A DNA stretch of 64,000 nt from Shinisaurus crocodilurus (taxonomy: Eukaryota > Chordata > Lepidosauria > Squamata > Shinisauridae), in assembly GCA_021292165.1 (NCBI GenBank), contig JAHFWL010001016.1, positions 1-64,000 of the forward strand, in the 5' to 3' direction. The notes beneath the pieces were generated by a model. It was not told the origin of the DNA and did no database searches. It saw nothing but the letters and a program-made list of their open reading frames with translations. Both the position numbers and the translations under genes were made by a program. This document shows positions 21,283 through 31,682 of the stretch, in pieces (within the stretch, counting starts at the first letter, position 1; every line of letters begins with the position of its first letter).

Positions 21283-21482
21283 CAAGAAACTGTAGATCAG
21301 TGGTAGACCATATGCTTTGCATGCAGAAGGTCTCAAGTTCAATCCCTGGCATCTCCAGGGAGGGCTGGAAAAGCTCTTGCCTGAAACCTGGAGAGCCATT
21401 GCTGCTGGTCAGTGTTGACAATACTGGGCTAGATGGACCAATGGTCTGATTCAGTATAGGGCAGCTTCCTATGTTCCTATAT
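21283..21482 (+). mobile_element. tRNA-derived SINE (family T), full length
   Basis: TGTAGATCAGTGGTAGACCAT (A box), AAGGTCTCAAGTTCAATCCC (B box), GCCTGAAACCTGGAGAGCC, GTTGACAATACTGGGCTAGATGGACC and the tail GGCAGCTTCCTATGTTCCTAT. Confidence 0.9.
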
Positions 21483-21493
21483 TCAGAGGAAGG

Positions 21494-21682
21494 GCCATAG
21501 CTCAGTACTGGAGCACCTGCCTTGCATGCAGACGGTACCAGGTTTGATCCCTAGCATCTCGAGGTAGGGCTGGAAAAACTCCAGCCTGAAACCCTGCACA
21601 GCCACTGCCAGTCATTGTTGACAAAACTGGGCTAGATGGACCAAGGGTCCAACTCAATATAAGGCAGCCTCCTATGAGATAG
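21494..21682 (+). mobile_element. tRNA-derived SINE (family T), second tandem copy
   Basis: GGGCCATAGCTCAGTACTGGAGCACC, GGTACCAGGTTTGATCCC, TGACAAAACTGGGCTAGATGG and an AAGGCAGCCTCCTATGAG tail. It lies 11 bp after the previous copy in the same orientation, with independent substitutions. Confidence 0.9.
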
Positions 21683-21934
21683 CACCCTTCCCATTGTTGT
21701 GCTAGTTTTCTAATTACAGGGAGGCACCAACACTGGGTGGCCCAGTATTTAATACTGTTACAGTAGGTGACAACCTTAGAATGTTAACCCTGGTCAACGT
21801 TGAACAACCCTTGTTCAAAAGGTTACTTTTCTCCCCCTTGCCTTTTTGCACTGAAACAGAGTGCCAGGGAGATTCTGGGACTGGCCGACAGCATTTTTTA
21901 ATTGAAACCATGGAAAGTAATGTCACTGTCTCAT

Positions 21935-21975
21935 CAGTTGTTGTGGCTATCCTATCAGGATAGCCACAACAACTG
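21935..21975. repeat. Perfect 19-bp-arm hairpin with 3-base loop
   Basis: CAGTTGTTGTGGCTATCCT at 21935-21953, loop ATC, and the exact reverse complement at 21957-21975. Confidence 0.95.
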
Positions 21976-22114
21976 TGGAGAGTTGTGGAGAATTGAATCC
22001 ATGTGAGACTTGAATCCAGTTGTGGAGAGACAACTTGACAAGACAAGACTTGAATCCAGTTGTGGAGAGTTGTGGAGAACTGTGGAGAATTAGTGGAGAG
22101 ATCCACTAATTCTC
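21970..22114. repeat. GTTGTGGAGA tandem array ending in a 13-bp hairpin
   Basis: Imperfect direct repeats of GTTGTGGAGA and of GACTTGAATCCAGTTGTGG run from the preceding hairpin to a second hairpin. In that second hairpin, GAGAATTAGTGGA (22085-22097) pairs with TCCACTAATTCTC (22102-22114). Confidence 0.9.
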
Positions 22115-22240
22115 TCTGTGTGGATCTTTATGAAACCAAAATGGCACCAACAACACACAAGAGGAACATATCAACCGGCTTGGGGTAACTCCAAGCTTTA
22201 CTGAAGTAAAAATAAATAAAATATTAGGGGGGCGGGAATT

Positions 22241-22395
22241 GAGGGGAACCAAAGCAGTCAGGTGAGGACTGAGCATCCTCAGTGGCCAAAGAATGCTGGC
22301 TGACTGTTCAAGAGAGGACAGAAAATCCAGGGGGGACAGGTGAATGGAATGGAGTATCCTGGAAAAGGGCATGACTAGGAGCACTCCACACTACA
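22241..22395 (+). repeat. Unclassified dispersed repeat, copy 2
   Basis: Same block order as 1871-2035, including GTGAGGACTGAGCAT and GGCATGACTAGGAGCACTCC. A LINE 3' end starts shortly after. Confidence 0.5.
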
Positions 22396-22451
22396 ACATT
22401 TTCTTGCAGGTCTCGCTTGCATTATAATCATCCTGGGTTTTGAAAGCTGCC

Positions 22452-22612
22452 ATTACATAAAGAAGAGCCATGCTGAATCAGACCAAGGGTTCATCTAGTC
22501 CAGCATTCTGCTCACACAGTGGCCAACCAGCTGCCCCGGTGGGAAGTCCACATGTAGGACATGAGTACAATAGCAACTTCCCAGCCATGTTCCCCAGCAA
22601 CTGCCCTCACTA
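22452..22612 (-). mobile_element. CR1/L2-clade LINE 3' end (family A)
   Basis: ACATAAAGAAGAGCCATGCTGAATCAGACC, CATCTAGTCCAGCATTCTGC, then GGCCAACCAGCTGCC and GTTCCCCAGCAACTG. It lies about 340 bp past the ARVCF donor. Confidence 0.85.
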
Positions 22613-22948
22613 TCTGCTTACCCTTAGCCTAGCACTCCTCAAGCCCAGCACCCAAGGTGCTCACCTGGATCCATTACCACTAACTCCCTCTGGTCCTGCC
22701 CGCCTGGAGAGGCATTGCCCATTCTGCCACCTCAGCATCACACTATCACATTCTCCAGCATGTCTGTAGACCAGGACTGAAAAATGGCAGCCGTGGGGGG
22801 GAGACACCATGAACATCGCCCTGAGCTCTTGTGAGGGAAGGATGTCACACAAGCATGACGAACACATTCTCAGCTTCCAAGTGTATGGAAATTTGGGGGA
22901 TGACGACGTGCAATGCAGAGTGACAAGTAAGGGGAGCAGGCAGTTTAC

Positions 22949-23164
22949 CTGCAAGACTAGCTGCTGCCAGGCGGTTGCCAGGGGCTGGCCGCTGCCAATG
23001 TTGCACACGCTCACTCGGTCCGAGGGCTGATTGGCGCGCTCGAGCTGCAGGGAGACATTGCGTCGCTCTTCTTCAAGGGCCCGGGTGAGCCGCTCGAAAC
23101 GAGCCTCTTGCTCTTTAACGGATGCCAAAATGCTGGCAGCAGAACGGATGTCATAGTCATCCAT
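22949..23164 (-). CDS. ARVCF: ARVCF, first coding exon (72 codons)
   Basis: The product is ARVCF, a delta-catenin/p120 family armadillo protein that binds the juxtamembrane tail of classical cadherins at adherens junctions and also shuttles to the nucleus. This exon encodes only the N-terminal part, before the armadillo repeats. The first 45 residues form the family's coiled coil. Residues 8-26 (SAASILASVKEQEARFERL) and LTRALEEERR follow the family pattern. The tail GSGQPL..AWQQLVLQ is what I recall for ARVCF rather than for CTNND1, CTNND2 or PKP4. The ATG at 23164 has A at -3 and G at +4. It is preceded in frame by TGA at 23192-23194. A likely acceptor (TATCAG) puts the exon start at 23194, leaving about 30 bases of 5' UTR. 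The exon ends phase 0 at CAG|GTAAAC. No frame damage. The open frame running on to 22661 is intron read-through. Orthology is from memory, unaligned. Confidence 0.9.
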
Positions 23165-23316
23165 GATGGGGCTCAAATGGTTCTTGTCTGTTCACTGATA
23201 CGGGCAAATCACAAGGGTCAGGTACAAAGGGTGGGAAGGAGACACAGGGCAGAAGCGGTCAGGAATCAAATAAAATAATGGCACACATTAATTATTCCGC
23301 TATGCAACATTTACAG

Positions 23317-23658
23317 CAGGGGTGCAGAACCTCTTTCAGCCCGAGGGCCAGATTCCATTTCAGAGAAGCTCTCGGGAGCCACATTCCAGGGGTGGGCGGG
23401 GGCTGAAGGCAAAAGGGGTGGGGCCAAGATACTAGCCTATGTTAGCTTAAAGCTCTTCCTGCCAGTAACTAATCAATCCTTAGGCGAGGCATCTCAACCT
23501 TTTAGAATGGAGGGAAACTACACAAAAGCCGGGGAACTGCCAAACGACTGGTGGTTGGAGGGAAAGGGGCGTAGCCTTCTGGAGAACCCCAAGGGCCAGA
23601 TTGGGACCTGCTGCAGAGAGCTGGATCTGTCCCCCAGGCCTGAGGTTCTGCACCCCTG
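23317..23658. mobile_element. hAT MITE (CAGGGGTGCAGAACC ends), near-perfect TSD
   Basis: Begins CAGGGGTGCAGAACCTC and ends GAGGTTCTGCACCCCTG. The flanks ATTTACAG (23309-23316) and ATTTACGG (23659-23666) differ at one of 8 bases. The 342-bp interior is non-coding. It starts about 120 bp upstream of the ARVCF exon in gene orientation. Confidence 0.9.
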
Positions 23659-24432
23659 ATTTACGGCAACAAGCATGTTTTTTCCCTCCTGTTTAGAAAA
23701 CATTCCCAGACTTTGCGTCTGTATGTGTGTTACTTGAATAACATTGCACCAAAGTTTTTTTAAAAAATATATGTACACCTTGAACAGAATTTAGATTTAA
23801 CTCCCTGGGTAACTGTTTTTTTAAGCTACCACCTGACAAGAGATTTTTGTACTTTTCATGAAAGTAATTCCACTATGCAAACAATAATGTACTTTTAAGG
23901 AGACATTAGTTTTACATTTTTTCTTATTTTTTTCTGCTGGTACACCAATTATTTCTATACTTTCTATTCACCTCTGGTGTCTTTCGCTTTTAATAGCGCA
24001 GATGGATAAGAGTTAACTCTTTCAAAGCTGCAAAAAAAAGCTCCACAGGAGAGGCCTGTTAACACTCACACCTGATTTAGATTAGACGAGCAGTTTCAAG
24101 ACTGGACAAGACTTGCTGTGATGTCACTGAAGTGCATAAGGAGGAGGGACTGAGCAGGGGGGCTGGGCAGTTCTGACAGCTCTGCTGGTGTACATTTCAC
24201 AAATGAGGGCTATTTCATGTTATACTTTCTCCACACCATTTCTCCAAAGCATCTTAGTGTGCAAAAAAGTATGACATCCAATGTGTTTATTTTAGCATGT
24301 GTTTAAATGAGATTTGGTTTAAACTAAATTCTGTTCCATGTAATTCTAGATATGGCAAACGTCGACAGATGTGCAGTCCCTTTTGGGGTGTATGTGTGTT
24401 AGTGTTTTAAAAATTATCTTAATTGTGTAAGG
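23659..24432. other. Unique sequence upstream of the ARVCF exon
   Basis: No repeat recognised. It contains a CRE-like TGATGTCA near 24118 and AT-rich stretches. Possible regulatory content, not demonstrated. Confidence 0.3.
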
Positions 24433-24571
24433 CAGGGGTGGGGAACCTGTGGTCCTCCAGACGTTGTTGGACTAAAACTCCCACCATCCCTGACCACTGG
24501 CCATGTTGGCTGGGCCTGATAGGAGCTGGAGTACCAACAACATCTGAAGGGCTGCATGTTCCCCACCCTTT
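24433..24571. mobile_element. Palindromic hAT-like MITE (CAGGGGTGGGGAACC family)
   Basis: CAGGGGTGGGGAACCTGTGG, CCTCCAGACGTTGTTGGACT, AACTCCCACCATCCCTGACC, then mirrored arms ending ATGTTCCCCACCC. The right terminus is diverged and no clean TSD is visible. Confidence 0.75.
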
Positions 24572-25087
24572 CTATAAAGCACCTGGAATTCTTAGAAATG
24601 AGGTGGAGGGGAATTAGAAATGTAATAAACAAACACAAACAAACAAAATCAAATGTTTCCAGAATCTCTGATCGATGCCAATGCAAAGAATAACTCTTCT
24701 GTGAACATGCTGGCCTGCGCACTTACAGTCACCAAGCTGAACACAACACAGCCACACACTGTGGAATTCCAGGTTCTTGAGGAAACCCCATTTCTCAGCC
24801 TGGAGCAGCAAGCCCAGTGCCAACACACGGCATCTTTCTGCACCATGGCAAAGCCCTCCACATCGATGTCCAGCTGCTTGCCGCCCCTCCCAACTGAGCA
24901 CTGAGTTCCAGCAGCTGCAATTTACAATGTGGCTCTTGTTTAGTTTGTCCCGCAATGCCCCAGAAGTTGTATCGGCTCAAGTCCTGGTGGGAAAACAGTG
25001 TGGGTGTGGTTAGGATGCCAGGAGGTTGCAGCTCACAGGGGATTTGCCCACTTCTTCACGTAAAAAGGAAAATAATAGAAGCACAGC
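24572..25087. other. Unique sequence
   Basis: No repeat recognised. Overlapping frames on both strands without a domain. Confidence 0.3.
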
Positions 25088-25350
25088 TAGGGATGGGCAG
25101 ACAACTGATGCTCGAGATTGCTAGGATTCCCCTGAGCATCATCTTGCCACTCATCTCGTGCCTGATTCCCATTTGTGATCACTGCTCACTTTGTGCAAAT
25201 GGGAGATTTGGACAAATCTCCCCAAATTTGCACAACTTTCCTGCATAGACTAAAGCAGGACTGATTCAGTCTGCTAAGGAAATTGGCACGAATTAGGAAA
25301 TTTGCGCAAACCAAACTAGGAATTGGGAATAAGACGAGCACAAGCAAGTG
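25088..25350. mobile_element. hAT-like MITE fragment (AAATTTGCACAAAT family)
   Basis: TAGGGATGGGCAGACAACTGATGCTCGAGATTGC parallels 10395 onward, with CCCCAAATTTGCACAAC and GAAATTTGCGCAAACC inside. Both copies are preceded by GCACAGC, so the true repeat boundary may lie further left. Confidence 0.6.
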
Positions 25351-26259
25351 TCCGAAGTTTCCAGCCCTTATGATTCCAAAAATACGCTCAAACACTTGTA
25401 GGCAATACCTGTTGAATATCACTGAAGCCGGAAGGATGGATTAATAGATTTTCAGCTATCAGGATGGGCTTCAATGCCTAGTCTTAGCTCCTTATCCTTT
25501 CCCACTAGTGCCGCAAGCAGAATACATTCCGCAAAATTAATGTAGGTCTGGATATTTTATAGATGTCACAGAATCCAGCTTTTCTGGTTGCAGAATTTTT
25601 ACTTTTAGCAGTATATACACATAACCCTGCCTATTATGATTAGGGAAAGCCAAACTCTAGTTGCAATTATCTTGTGGTTTTCCTCAAAATAAAAGAGAGA
25701 AATCTATGGGGCGCAGGGACAAGTTAAGCTTGCTTTAGGTAGGCATCCTTTCAGTGCACTCCCCCACACCTCATTAGCAGATTATTTGCATACACCAGCT
25801 AATCGGTAAGGAATGTCACCTGCTGCAGCAGGCAGTTCATGCAGCAGCTTGCTATAAACACAGATAAGCAGGAGATACTGCAGCCATCACCTTCCATGGA
25901 AATCGAAGGGGCTGCTGAGCACTAAATAGTTTGGAACAAAGAAAGGAGTCAGACTAAGATATCTCGTTGAGATCCCTCTTCAAAGAGATGTGAGCAAGAC
26001 CATAGAAGGGAGCAATGCATAATCTTCACCGGCAGATACGAGCGGTGTGGAAATTAACTTCGCATTGACTTTGCAAATGCACAAAGTCACTGCAAAGTGA
26101 AACAACTCCTACCAAACCGGGATCCCTGGGAGTTTTTAATCGGGCCTCTTGTCTCTGAAGCTGCAAATAAAAGGGTCAGTGTCAGGGATCCTGCAGCTTG
26201 AGCACACACTGCTGGATTATGAGGCGCACATGGTAGAAAGTACATGGTGCTCACAAGCA
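25351..26259. other. Unique sequence with octamer-like motif
   Basis: No repeat recognised. It includes GATTATTTGCATACACC (octamer-like ATTTGCAT, 25786-25793) close to CAGCTAATCGG. Candidate conserved noncoding element only. Confidence 0.3.
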
Positions 26260-26332
26260 TACATAAGAACATAAGAAGAACCCTGCTAGATCAGACCAAG
26301 GGCCCATCTAGTCCAGCATTCTGTTCACATAT
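26260..26332 (-). mobile_element. CR1/L2-clade LINE 3' end (family A), short
   Basis: ACATAAGAACATAAGAAGAACCCTGCTAGATCAGACC, then CATCTAGTCCAGCATTCTGTTCAC. Only the terminal 70 bp remain. Confidence 0.85.
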
Positions 26333-27645
26333 CCAGCAGCATCTGGAGCTCCACAAGGATGCTGAAGCACATGGAGCTCCACCCAGTGTGCAGACAGAGT
26401 ACCAGCAAAGCAAGGCTGAATCATCAGTCAAAGTGTAGGTGAGAAGAGGCTGAGATCTTGTGGGAGGTTTCTGGCGTGACTGGGTTGTGCTGTGGCCTAC
26501 ACAGAAGCTTGTGTGGTGTGCTGCTCTGTGCATCTATTGATGTTTCATGTCCAAGGAGTCTAGAACGTTCTCAGTGAAGGATTCTGGTGCACCCTTCACA
26601 TTGCTGGCATTCATCTCCTCGAAGAACAATTAAGTTTCTAGTCCCCATTGTTGCAGGAAGAAGCATAAATGTATGAAAGCTGTCTGTTAGAGAGTCCTTT
26701 CTCAAATCTACCCTTATTGTCCCATCACTCTTCTTACAATTCCACCCCAAACAACAAAATCCTAATTCTGTGTGCAAGGCAGAGGGGACCCAGACAAAGC
26801 AGCAAAAAACCCTCAAGTTGTTCTTATTTGCATTTTTTCCCCTCCCAGGATGGACAAAGATTTTGCACTTGCACATAGATTTAGGGTCAAACTGCATGTT
26901 ACATTAAAAACATGATTTGCACTTGTCCCTATGGTTCCTGTGCAAAGCATAATTTGGTGATCTGGATTGGTACTACAGGGATGGAGGGAAATTTGCACAG
27001 CATTTCAGCCTTACTATTTCAGATAATTTAGAACAGTGCTTCATTTTTGATGGCATGTGGGGTTTTTCACTCCCCAAAATGGTGATACAAGGTCACGGAA
27101 TGAACTGAGAAGCATAAAAAGATTTCAAAGCATCGCTCGCCAAACAAACAGGGTGGGGGGTTTCTCAAATTCTCACATCCCACACCAGGCAAGATTCTAT
27201 ATTTGCACTGCAACCCTGTGGCTGTATGAAATGCAACAGGGGCTGGGAAATGCTTTCAAATTACTAAATGCTGGCGGCATTACAATTCTGAAGAGCCAAT
27301 ATCATTTTTTTTTTGTTTTTAGGCACCAGCGCCTGTTATGGAGCTGAATGAGTATTTCAATATCCTGGGTGCCAGCATCAAGTTTTCAACCAAGCGTCTG
27401 GGGATTTTTGGCAGCTCTGGGACACAGATTGCTTCGGCTATCACGAACTAGGATTGTGGTGTTTGATCATGTCGACAACCCTGGCAGAAGCCCACTGGAA
27501 CTATATCTGTCATCTGTGCCATAACTAGAGTCTGCTGTGCATCCGAGCCTACGTTCTGCTTTTGCTTCCATGATTCCTGATGACTGAACTCTTCTCTGCC
27601 TTCAGAGCCCCGATGCTGGTTGAACAGCCGTCGGGGTGGTCATTT
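26333..27645. other. Unique sequence
   Basis: 1.3 kb without a recognised family, with a T-rich run at 27304-27320. Confidence 0.3.
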
Positions 27646-27653
27646 TTCTACAG

Positions 27654-27774
27654 AAGCTTTCCCCAGTGTGGTGCCCTCCAGATGTGTTGGACTACAACTC
27701 CCAGAATCCTATGCTGGCTGTGGGGTTCTGAGAGTTGTAGTCCAATCAGGAGGGTGCCAAGCTGGGGAAGGCTA
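27654..27774. mobile_element. Palindromic hAT MITE (121 bp), perfect 8-bp TSD
   Basis: TTCTACAG at 27646-27653 and 27775-27782 flanks AAGCTTTCCCCAG...CTGGGGAAGGCTA. The inner arms pair (GTTGGACTACAACTCCCAG with CTGAGAGTTGTAGTCCAA). Confidence 0.9.
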
Positions 27775-27948
27775 TTCTACAGCTTTTGCCATTGGCCTCA
27801 GAGTCAAAGGATACTTACCTGCGTGAGCCTTTCACCTGAATCTTCTTTTGTCCTCCATCACAAAAGGGATTTTTAAAAAAGTGACTTTCCCGGCTCTAAA
27901 GCTCAAAAAAACCCGGCTCTTAAGGAGCAGCCCAAGATATTTCCAGTA

Positions 27949-28240
27949 CAGTAATACCTTGGATTGCAAGTAACTTGGTTTGAGAGCGTTTTGCAAGACA
28001 AGCAAATTTTTAAATATTTATTTAATATATTTTTTTTACTTGATATATAAGCGACGTCTTGCAAGACAAGTACTGTAGTACAACTTAAATTAAAAATCTC
28101 TGTAATTTTTAATTTTTTTAATTTTTTTAATTTAAAAAAAAATTAAAAAATTTTTGGGGGGGATTTCGTTTTGATATAAGAGTTTTGGATTACAAGCACG
28201 TTTCCGGAACGAATTATGCTCTCAATCCAAGGCATGACTG
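27949..28240 (+). mobile_element. Tigger/pogo-type MITE, copy 2
   Basis: CAGTAATACCTTGG...GGCATGACTG with TA on both sides. Compared with 8179-8429 it carries an extra AT-rich self-complementary block at about 28104-28157. Confidence 0.9.
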
Positions 28241-29011
28241 TATGTAGAAATAGGTCTTTAGAGAGGAATTATGTCCCCCCCCCTTCCTTCAGCCCATATG
28301 AAAATCTCTCATCTGTCTACTAGGGAGGAAAAAGCTTCAGCTCTGTCTCTGTCTCTCTCCAACAACATAGGTACTTGTGTGGCTTCCCCCACCCCTTCCC
28401 CCTTTTTCTTTTTCAACATCTTACAATAGGATCCTTGATGCTGCTTTATAGATTCTGAACAGGATGGTGCTTTTTAAGCCTGCATAGCTCTGTAGCCATG
28501 AGGCATGGAGAGACCTGGGTTATGGCTGGCTATCCAAGAGGAATCCAGGAGCTTTCTGCTCCATCACCCTTTTAAAAGGCTGAAGCTGCATGCTCTCTCT
28601 CCCTCAGCTACTAACACCACCCTTCCCAGCCTTCTTCCAGGGCCAATGGGAAAATAAACCCACCGGCTCCACTATCCTTGTGCACTTGAGTGTATGAAAC
28701 ATATTGTGGCAGCTTCCAGTCGTAAAAGGAATTGGGGTGGGGGTGGGGGGAGAGAAATAGCCACATCTTCCAACCAGGACCTCTTAAGCTCTCATGAAAG
28801 ATTCAGGAACAATCAGGACCTGTTTCAGAAACTGTTGATGGTTCCTTATAAAAGCAATGACCAAAAGGCACCCTAAGAATTCCCATTTCAAGAAACAATA
28901 CAAGAGTAACAGTCCTTTCGTTCGTGTGTGTGTGTGTGTGTGTTTATATTGTGTAGTGCCTGAATCATAAATAGAGATTCAAAAGCAGAGATTAAGCTAG
29001 TCTGCCTAGGT
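28241..29011. other. Unique sequence with (GT)n
   Basis: No interspersed repeat recognised. A (GT)10 run lies at 28924-28943. Confidence 0.35.
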
Positions 29012-29333
29012 GAGGGGTAGGCAAGCTTTCTGGGCTGTAGGCACATTTGGCAATCTGAGAGACGGTCCTGGGCAAAACCTCAAAATGGCTGCCATGGGAG
29101 GTGTGACAAAGGACAAGTAACCTACCGAAAAGACTGAGTACAAGGCAGAGGTGGGGGTCTGAGTGCCAACATCTTTCAGCCCACAATTTTCAGCACCAAC
29201 AGAAAGCTGTTTTACAGCAATCCCAGCTGCAGGTTAGAAAATGTGTTAATTTTAAAGAAAAGTGGGAGGGGCAGGGTGCCTTAGTAGGCACCACAAAAAG
29301 TACCTGTTGTGGGCACCACATTGCCTACCTCTG
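29012..29333. mobile_element. hAT-like MITE (CAGAGGTAGGCAA family)
   Basis: GAGGGGTAGGCAA at the left is mirrored by TTGCCTACCTCTG at the right. Flanks GCCTAGGT and GCCTAGAC share six of eight bases. The interior CAAAATGGCTGCCATGGGAGG and GAGTACAAGGCAGAGG recur near 61820. Confidence 0.75.
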
Positions 29334-29877
29334 GCCTAGACAATAAAGCAATGTGCAACACTAAAAAAGGGGTCATGAGATTCCATTCCAGAACTGTTGC
29401 GTTTATTTTTTACTGGCAAAAATGTTTGGTGTTAAAAGCAGGCAACGTGTGTGTGTGTGTGTGTGTAGGGTGTGCATGCTGCAAAGAGTGCTGGGAGAGC
29501 AGTGCATCTCTTCATGTTCTGCACAAAGAGTCACCTTCCATTAGTGATGCACGAGCACCCTTCTGTTCTACCCGCTCCCAAGGGGGCTCAATATCTTGCA
29601 TGTTCTCCATGCAAGCACTTGTGAAATGATCGCAAGCACCCAGATGTTTGCCTTCCCCCTTCTCTTGTCCCCCATCCCTATAAAGGCTGCACAAACTTGA
29701 TCTGGGGCAGTTGGGAGGTAGTGGCAGAGGCAGTAGGCACACCAGCTTCTCTAAAAGTTGGAGAGCCTTGGCCCTGGTAGAAATCGACGTGAATAGCCAA
29801 CTAGATCCCAGCCAGAAATGAGAGGCTGGCATAACTCTCACTGCAAGAGTATCCTCACAGGAGCAAATGGCTATCAT
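29334..29877. other. Unique sequence with (GT)n
   Basis: A (GT)10 run at 29447-29466. The open minus frame of 121 codons (29877-29512) shows no recognised domain. Confidence 0.35.
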
Positions 29878-30042
29878 GAAAGGCAGTATGGCATGACAGC
29901 TGCAGTGTTGGCCCAGTGTCAGGCAGAGCTGGGTTCAAGTCCCCATGCTGACATGGAACTTACTGGGTGACCTTGGCCCAGTCACTCACCCTCTCAGTGA
30001 AACCTACCTTGTAGGATTGCTGTTAGAATTGGAGGAAGGGTG

Positions 30043-30043
<1 letters not shown>
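29878..30043 (+). mobile_element. Sauria SINE
   Basis: GGCAGTATGGCATGACAG head, GAGCTGGGTTCAAGTCCCC, TTACTGGGTGACCTTGGCCCAGTCACTCACC, ATTGGAGGAAGGGTGGGATG. The expanded GAT array forms the tail. Confidence 0.85.

Positions 30044-30097
<54 letters not shown>
30044..30097 (+). repeat. (GAT)18 microsatellite at SINE tail
   Basis: Uninterrupted GAT units directly after the GGGTGG end of the SINE, in the place where AAT-type tails normally sit. Confidence 0.95.
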
Positions 30098-30098
<1 letters not shown>

Positions 30099-30314
30099 AA
30101 TAAACCACCCCCATGTTCTTTTTTACACAGCCTCTGTTGATTGAATCTCCATTCTTACTTATCCAGTAGCAACTGGATTGCTGGATGAGTAGTAACTGAC
30201 TCATGTAGCAAATATAGGCTGACATTTGCAAATGTGCCACTGTTTGCAAATAAACGGAAATGGATTGGATACACGCTGCCACCCCCCACACCAAACTGGG
30301 ACAGTTGTAGCCAG

Positions 30315-30524
30315 CAAGGGAAGCTAGTGGCTCCTGTATCAGTACGGCTCCTTATCCATTGCAGCTTTTATTCTGAGCTTTATAGGAGATATCCGAGGTG
30401 CTGAACTCCATTCCCCAAATGGGTTCACCACCTTGGAGCACCATGGATTGCTCCTAAGAAGCTCAGAATAAAAGCTGCAACGGATAAGGAGCCCTACTGA
30501 CATAGAAATCACCAGCTTCCCCTA
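30315..30524. mobile_element. hAT MITE, perfect 8-bp TSD GTAGCCAG
   Basis: GTAGCCAG at 30307-30314 and 30525-30532. Ends CAAGGGAAGCTAGTGGCTCC and its diverged mirror. A long inner inverted pair includes CTCCTTATCCATTGCAGCTTTTATTCTGAGCTT with its near-complement at 30460-30495. Confidence 0.9.
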
Positions 30525-31506
30525 GTAGCCAGGTACGCTGCTCTATAAAACATGTAATAACGGTGAAAGCTTGTGTAAGGGTCAGTTCTGATATATAACC
30601 CTTTGCTGTTTTATTCTTTACCCCCTCCCTGCTTGATGCAACCTTCCAGGGCATCTCCAGCAGCAGAACATTTTACAAAAACAACTTTCTGTCAACCAGA
30701 AACTTATTTTGAAAAGCAAATTAGAGTCCTCATGAATCCATACTCAAGGAGTTCTGTGCTGTGCACAAAAGCAAGAAAATGTAGAACCGGAACAGTTTGC
30801 AGCGTGTTCAGGTGTATATTGTGTTGCCACACAGTCTTGAAGAGGAAGGGCCAAGGACACGATCCTGTTTGCAACCAACTGATTGTTTATGGAGCACTGT
30901 TAGATGAAGCTGCTGCTACATTTCCCCCCCTGAAGATGGCACAATCCTCAAACAGCATTCAAAGGCATGCGGTTTCCCCATGCAGTTTTGGAAAGCGTAC
31001 ATTGAAAACAAGACAATACACACCTAAGGAGGTTAGGAAGGTTTCTAGGTTATAGATGCTGGGACATCACACATTAAAACCTAGAGGAAATGAGAGCCAT
31101 AGACAGCCTCAAGCTGAACCAGCTGCAACAAAAGAGGGGTGGGGAGAGAAGAAGAGTTAGTTCTTGAGGTGTTAGTAACTGAAAAAAGTCTTTGTTGCTA
31201 CACAGAAGCATTTCCTTTCAACAATGAAGACTAGAAACGCACTCACAAAGCCCCAAATGAAAGACACCTCATTGTTCCAATCTCATGCTCTCCAGGGCAT
31301 AAATGCAAGGAGATGTAATAACTGAAATATTTTATTGTCTGTAAAACTGTGTAGCATGTGGGCTACATCACCTTGAAGAGGAGGAAAAGTGGTAGCAAAG
31401 ATGCCAACTGTTCACAGTGAATGCTTTCCTTTCTTCTTATACAGACAGTGGCCAGATTCCAAATTGCATCTTCCAGGGAAATCCCAAAGGCCTTCTTGAT
31501 TTCTAA
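30525..31506. other. Unique sequence
   Basis: Includes a 150-codon plus frame (30603-31055) with no recognised domain or initiation context. I treat it as non-coding. Confidence 0.3.
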
Positions 31507-31612
31507 GGGTGTGATCTGATGCATGTTTAGACAGAAAAAAGTCCTACAACTCCCAGCATGCCCCAGCCAATGCTGGGAGTTGTAGGGCTTTTTTCTGTCT
31601 AGGATTGCACCC
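31507..31612. mobile_element. Harbinger-type MITE, TAA TSD
   Basis: GGGTGTGATC...GATTGCACCC flanked by TAA on both sides. The inner arms GACAGAAAAAAGTCCTACAACTCCCAGCAT pair with their complement. Three-base TAA/TTA duplication fits PIF/Harbinger. Confidence 0.85.
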
Positions 31613-31682
31613 TAAGACTCAGCAGGCAACGCACATTTCCCCTCCCCTTCCATAACCAGCATAAACTCTTTGTCATGGGAAC

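Larger units (their letters stand above)
1..22948 (-). other. ARVCF: ARVCF intron after the first coding exon (continues beyond window start)
   Basis: The donor GT at 22947-22948 (minus strand) opens this intron. No acceptor plus coding exon resembling the next part of ARVCF (the acidic segment leading to the TSEDGTTRRTE motif of this family) was seen between here and position 1. The intron therefore appears to be at least 22.9 kb. It is filled with interspersed repeats listed separately. That the whole stretch is intronic is inferred from the exon and was not shown by transcripts. Confidence 0.7.

Noticed and set aside
22661..22948. Continuation of the ARVCF open frame past the donor
   Set aside because: Family resemblance stops exactly at a consensus CAG|GTAAAC donor. 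The following residues look random and include retroelement sequence.
30603..31055. 150-codon plus-strand ORF
   Set aside because: No domain, no start context and no splice signals, and similar lengths occur by chance at many places in the window.
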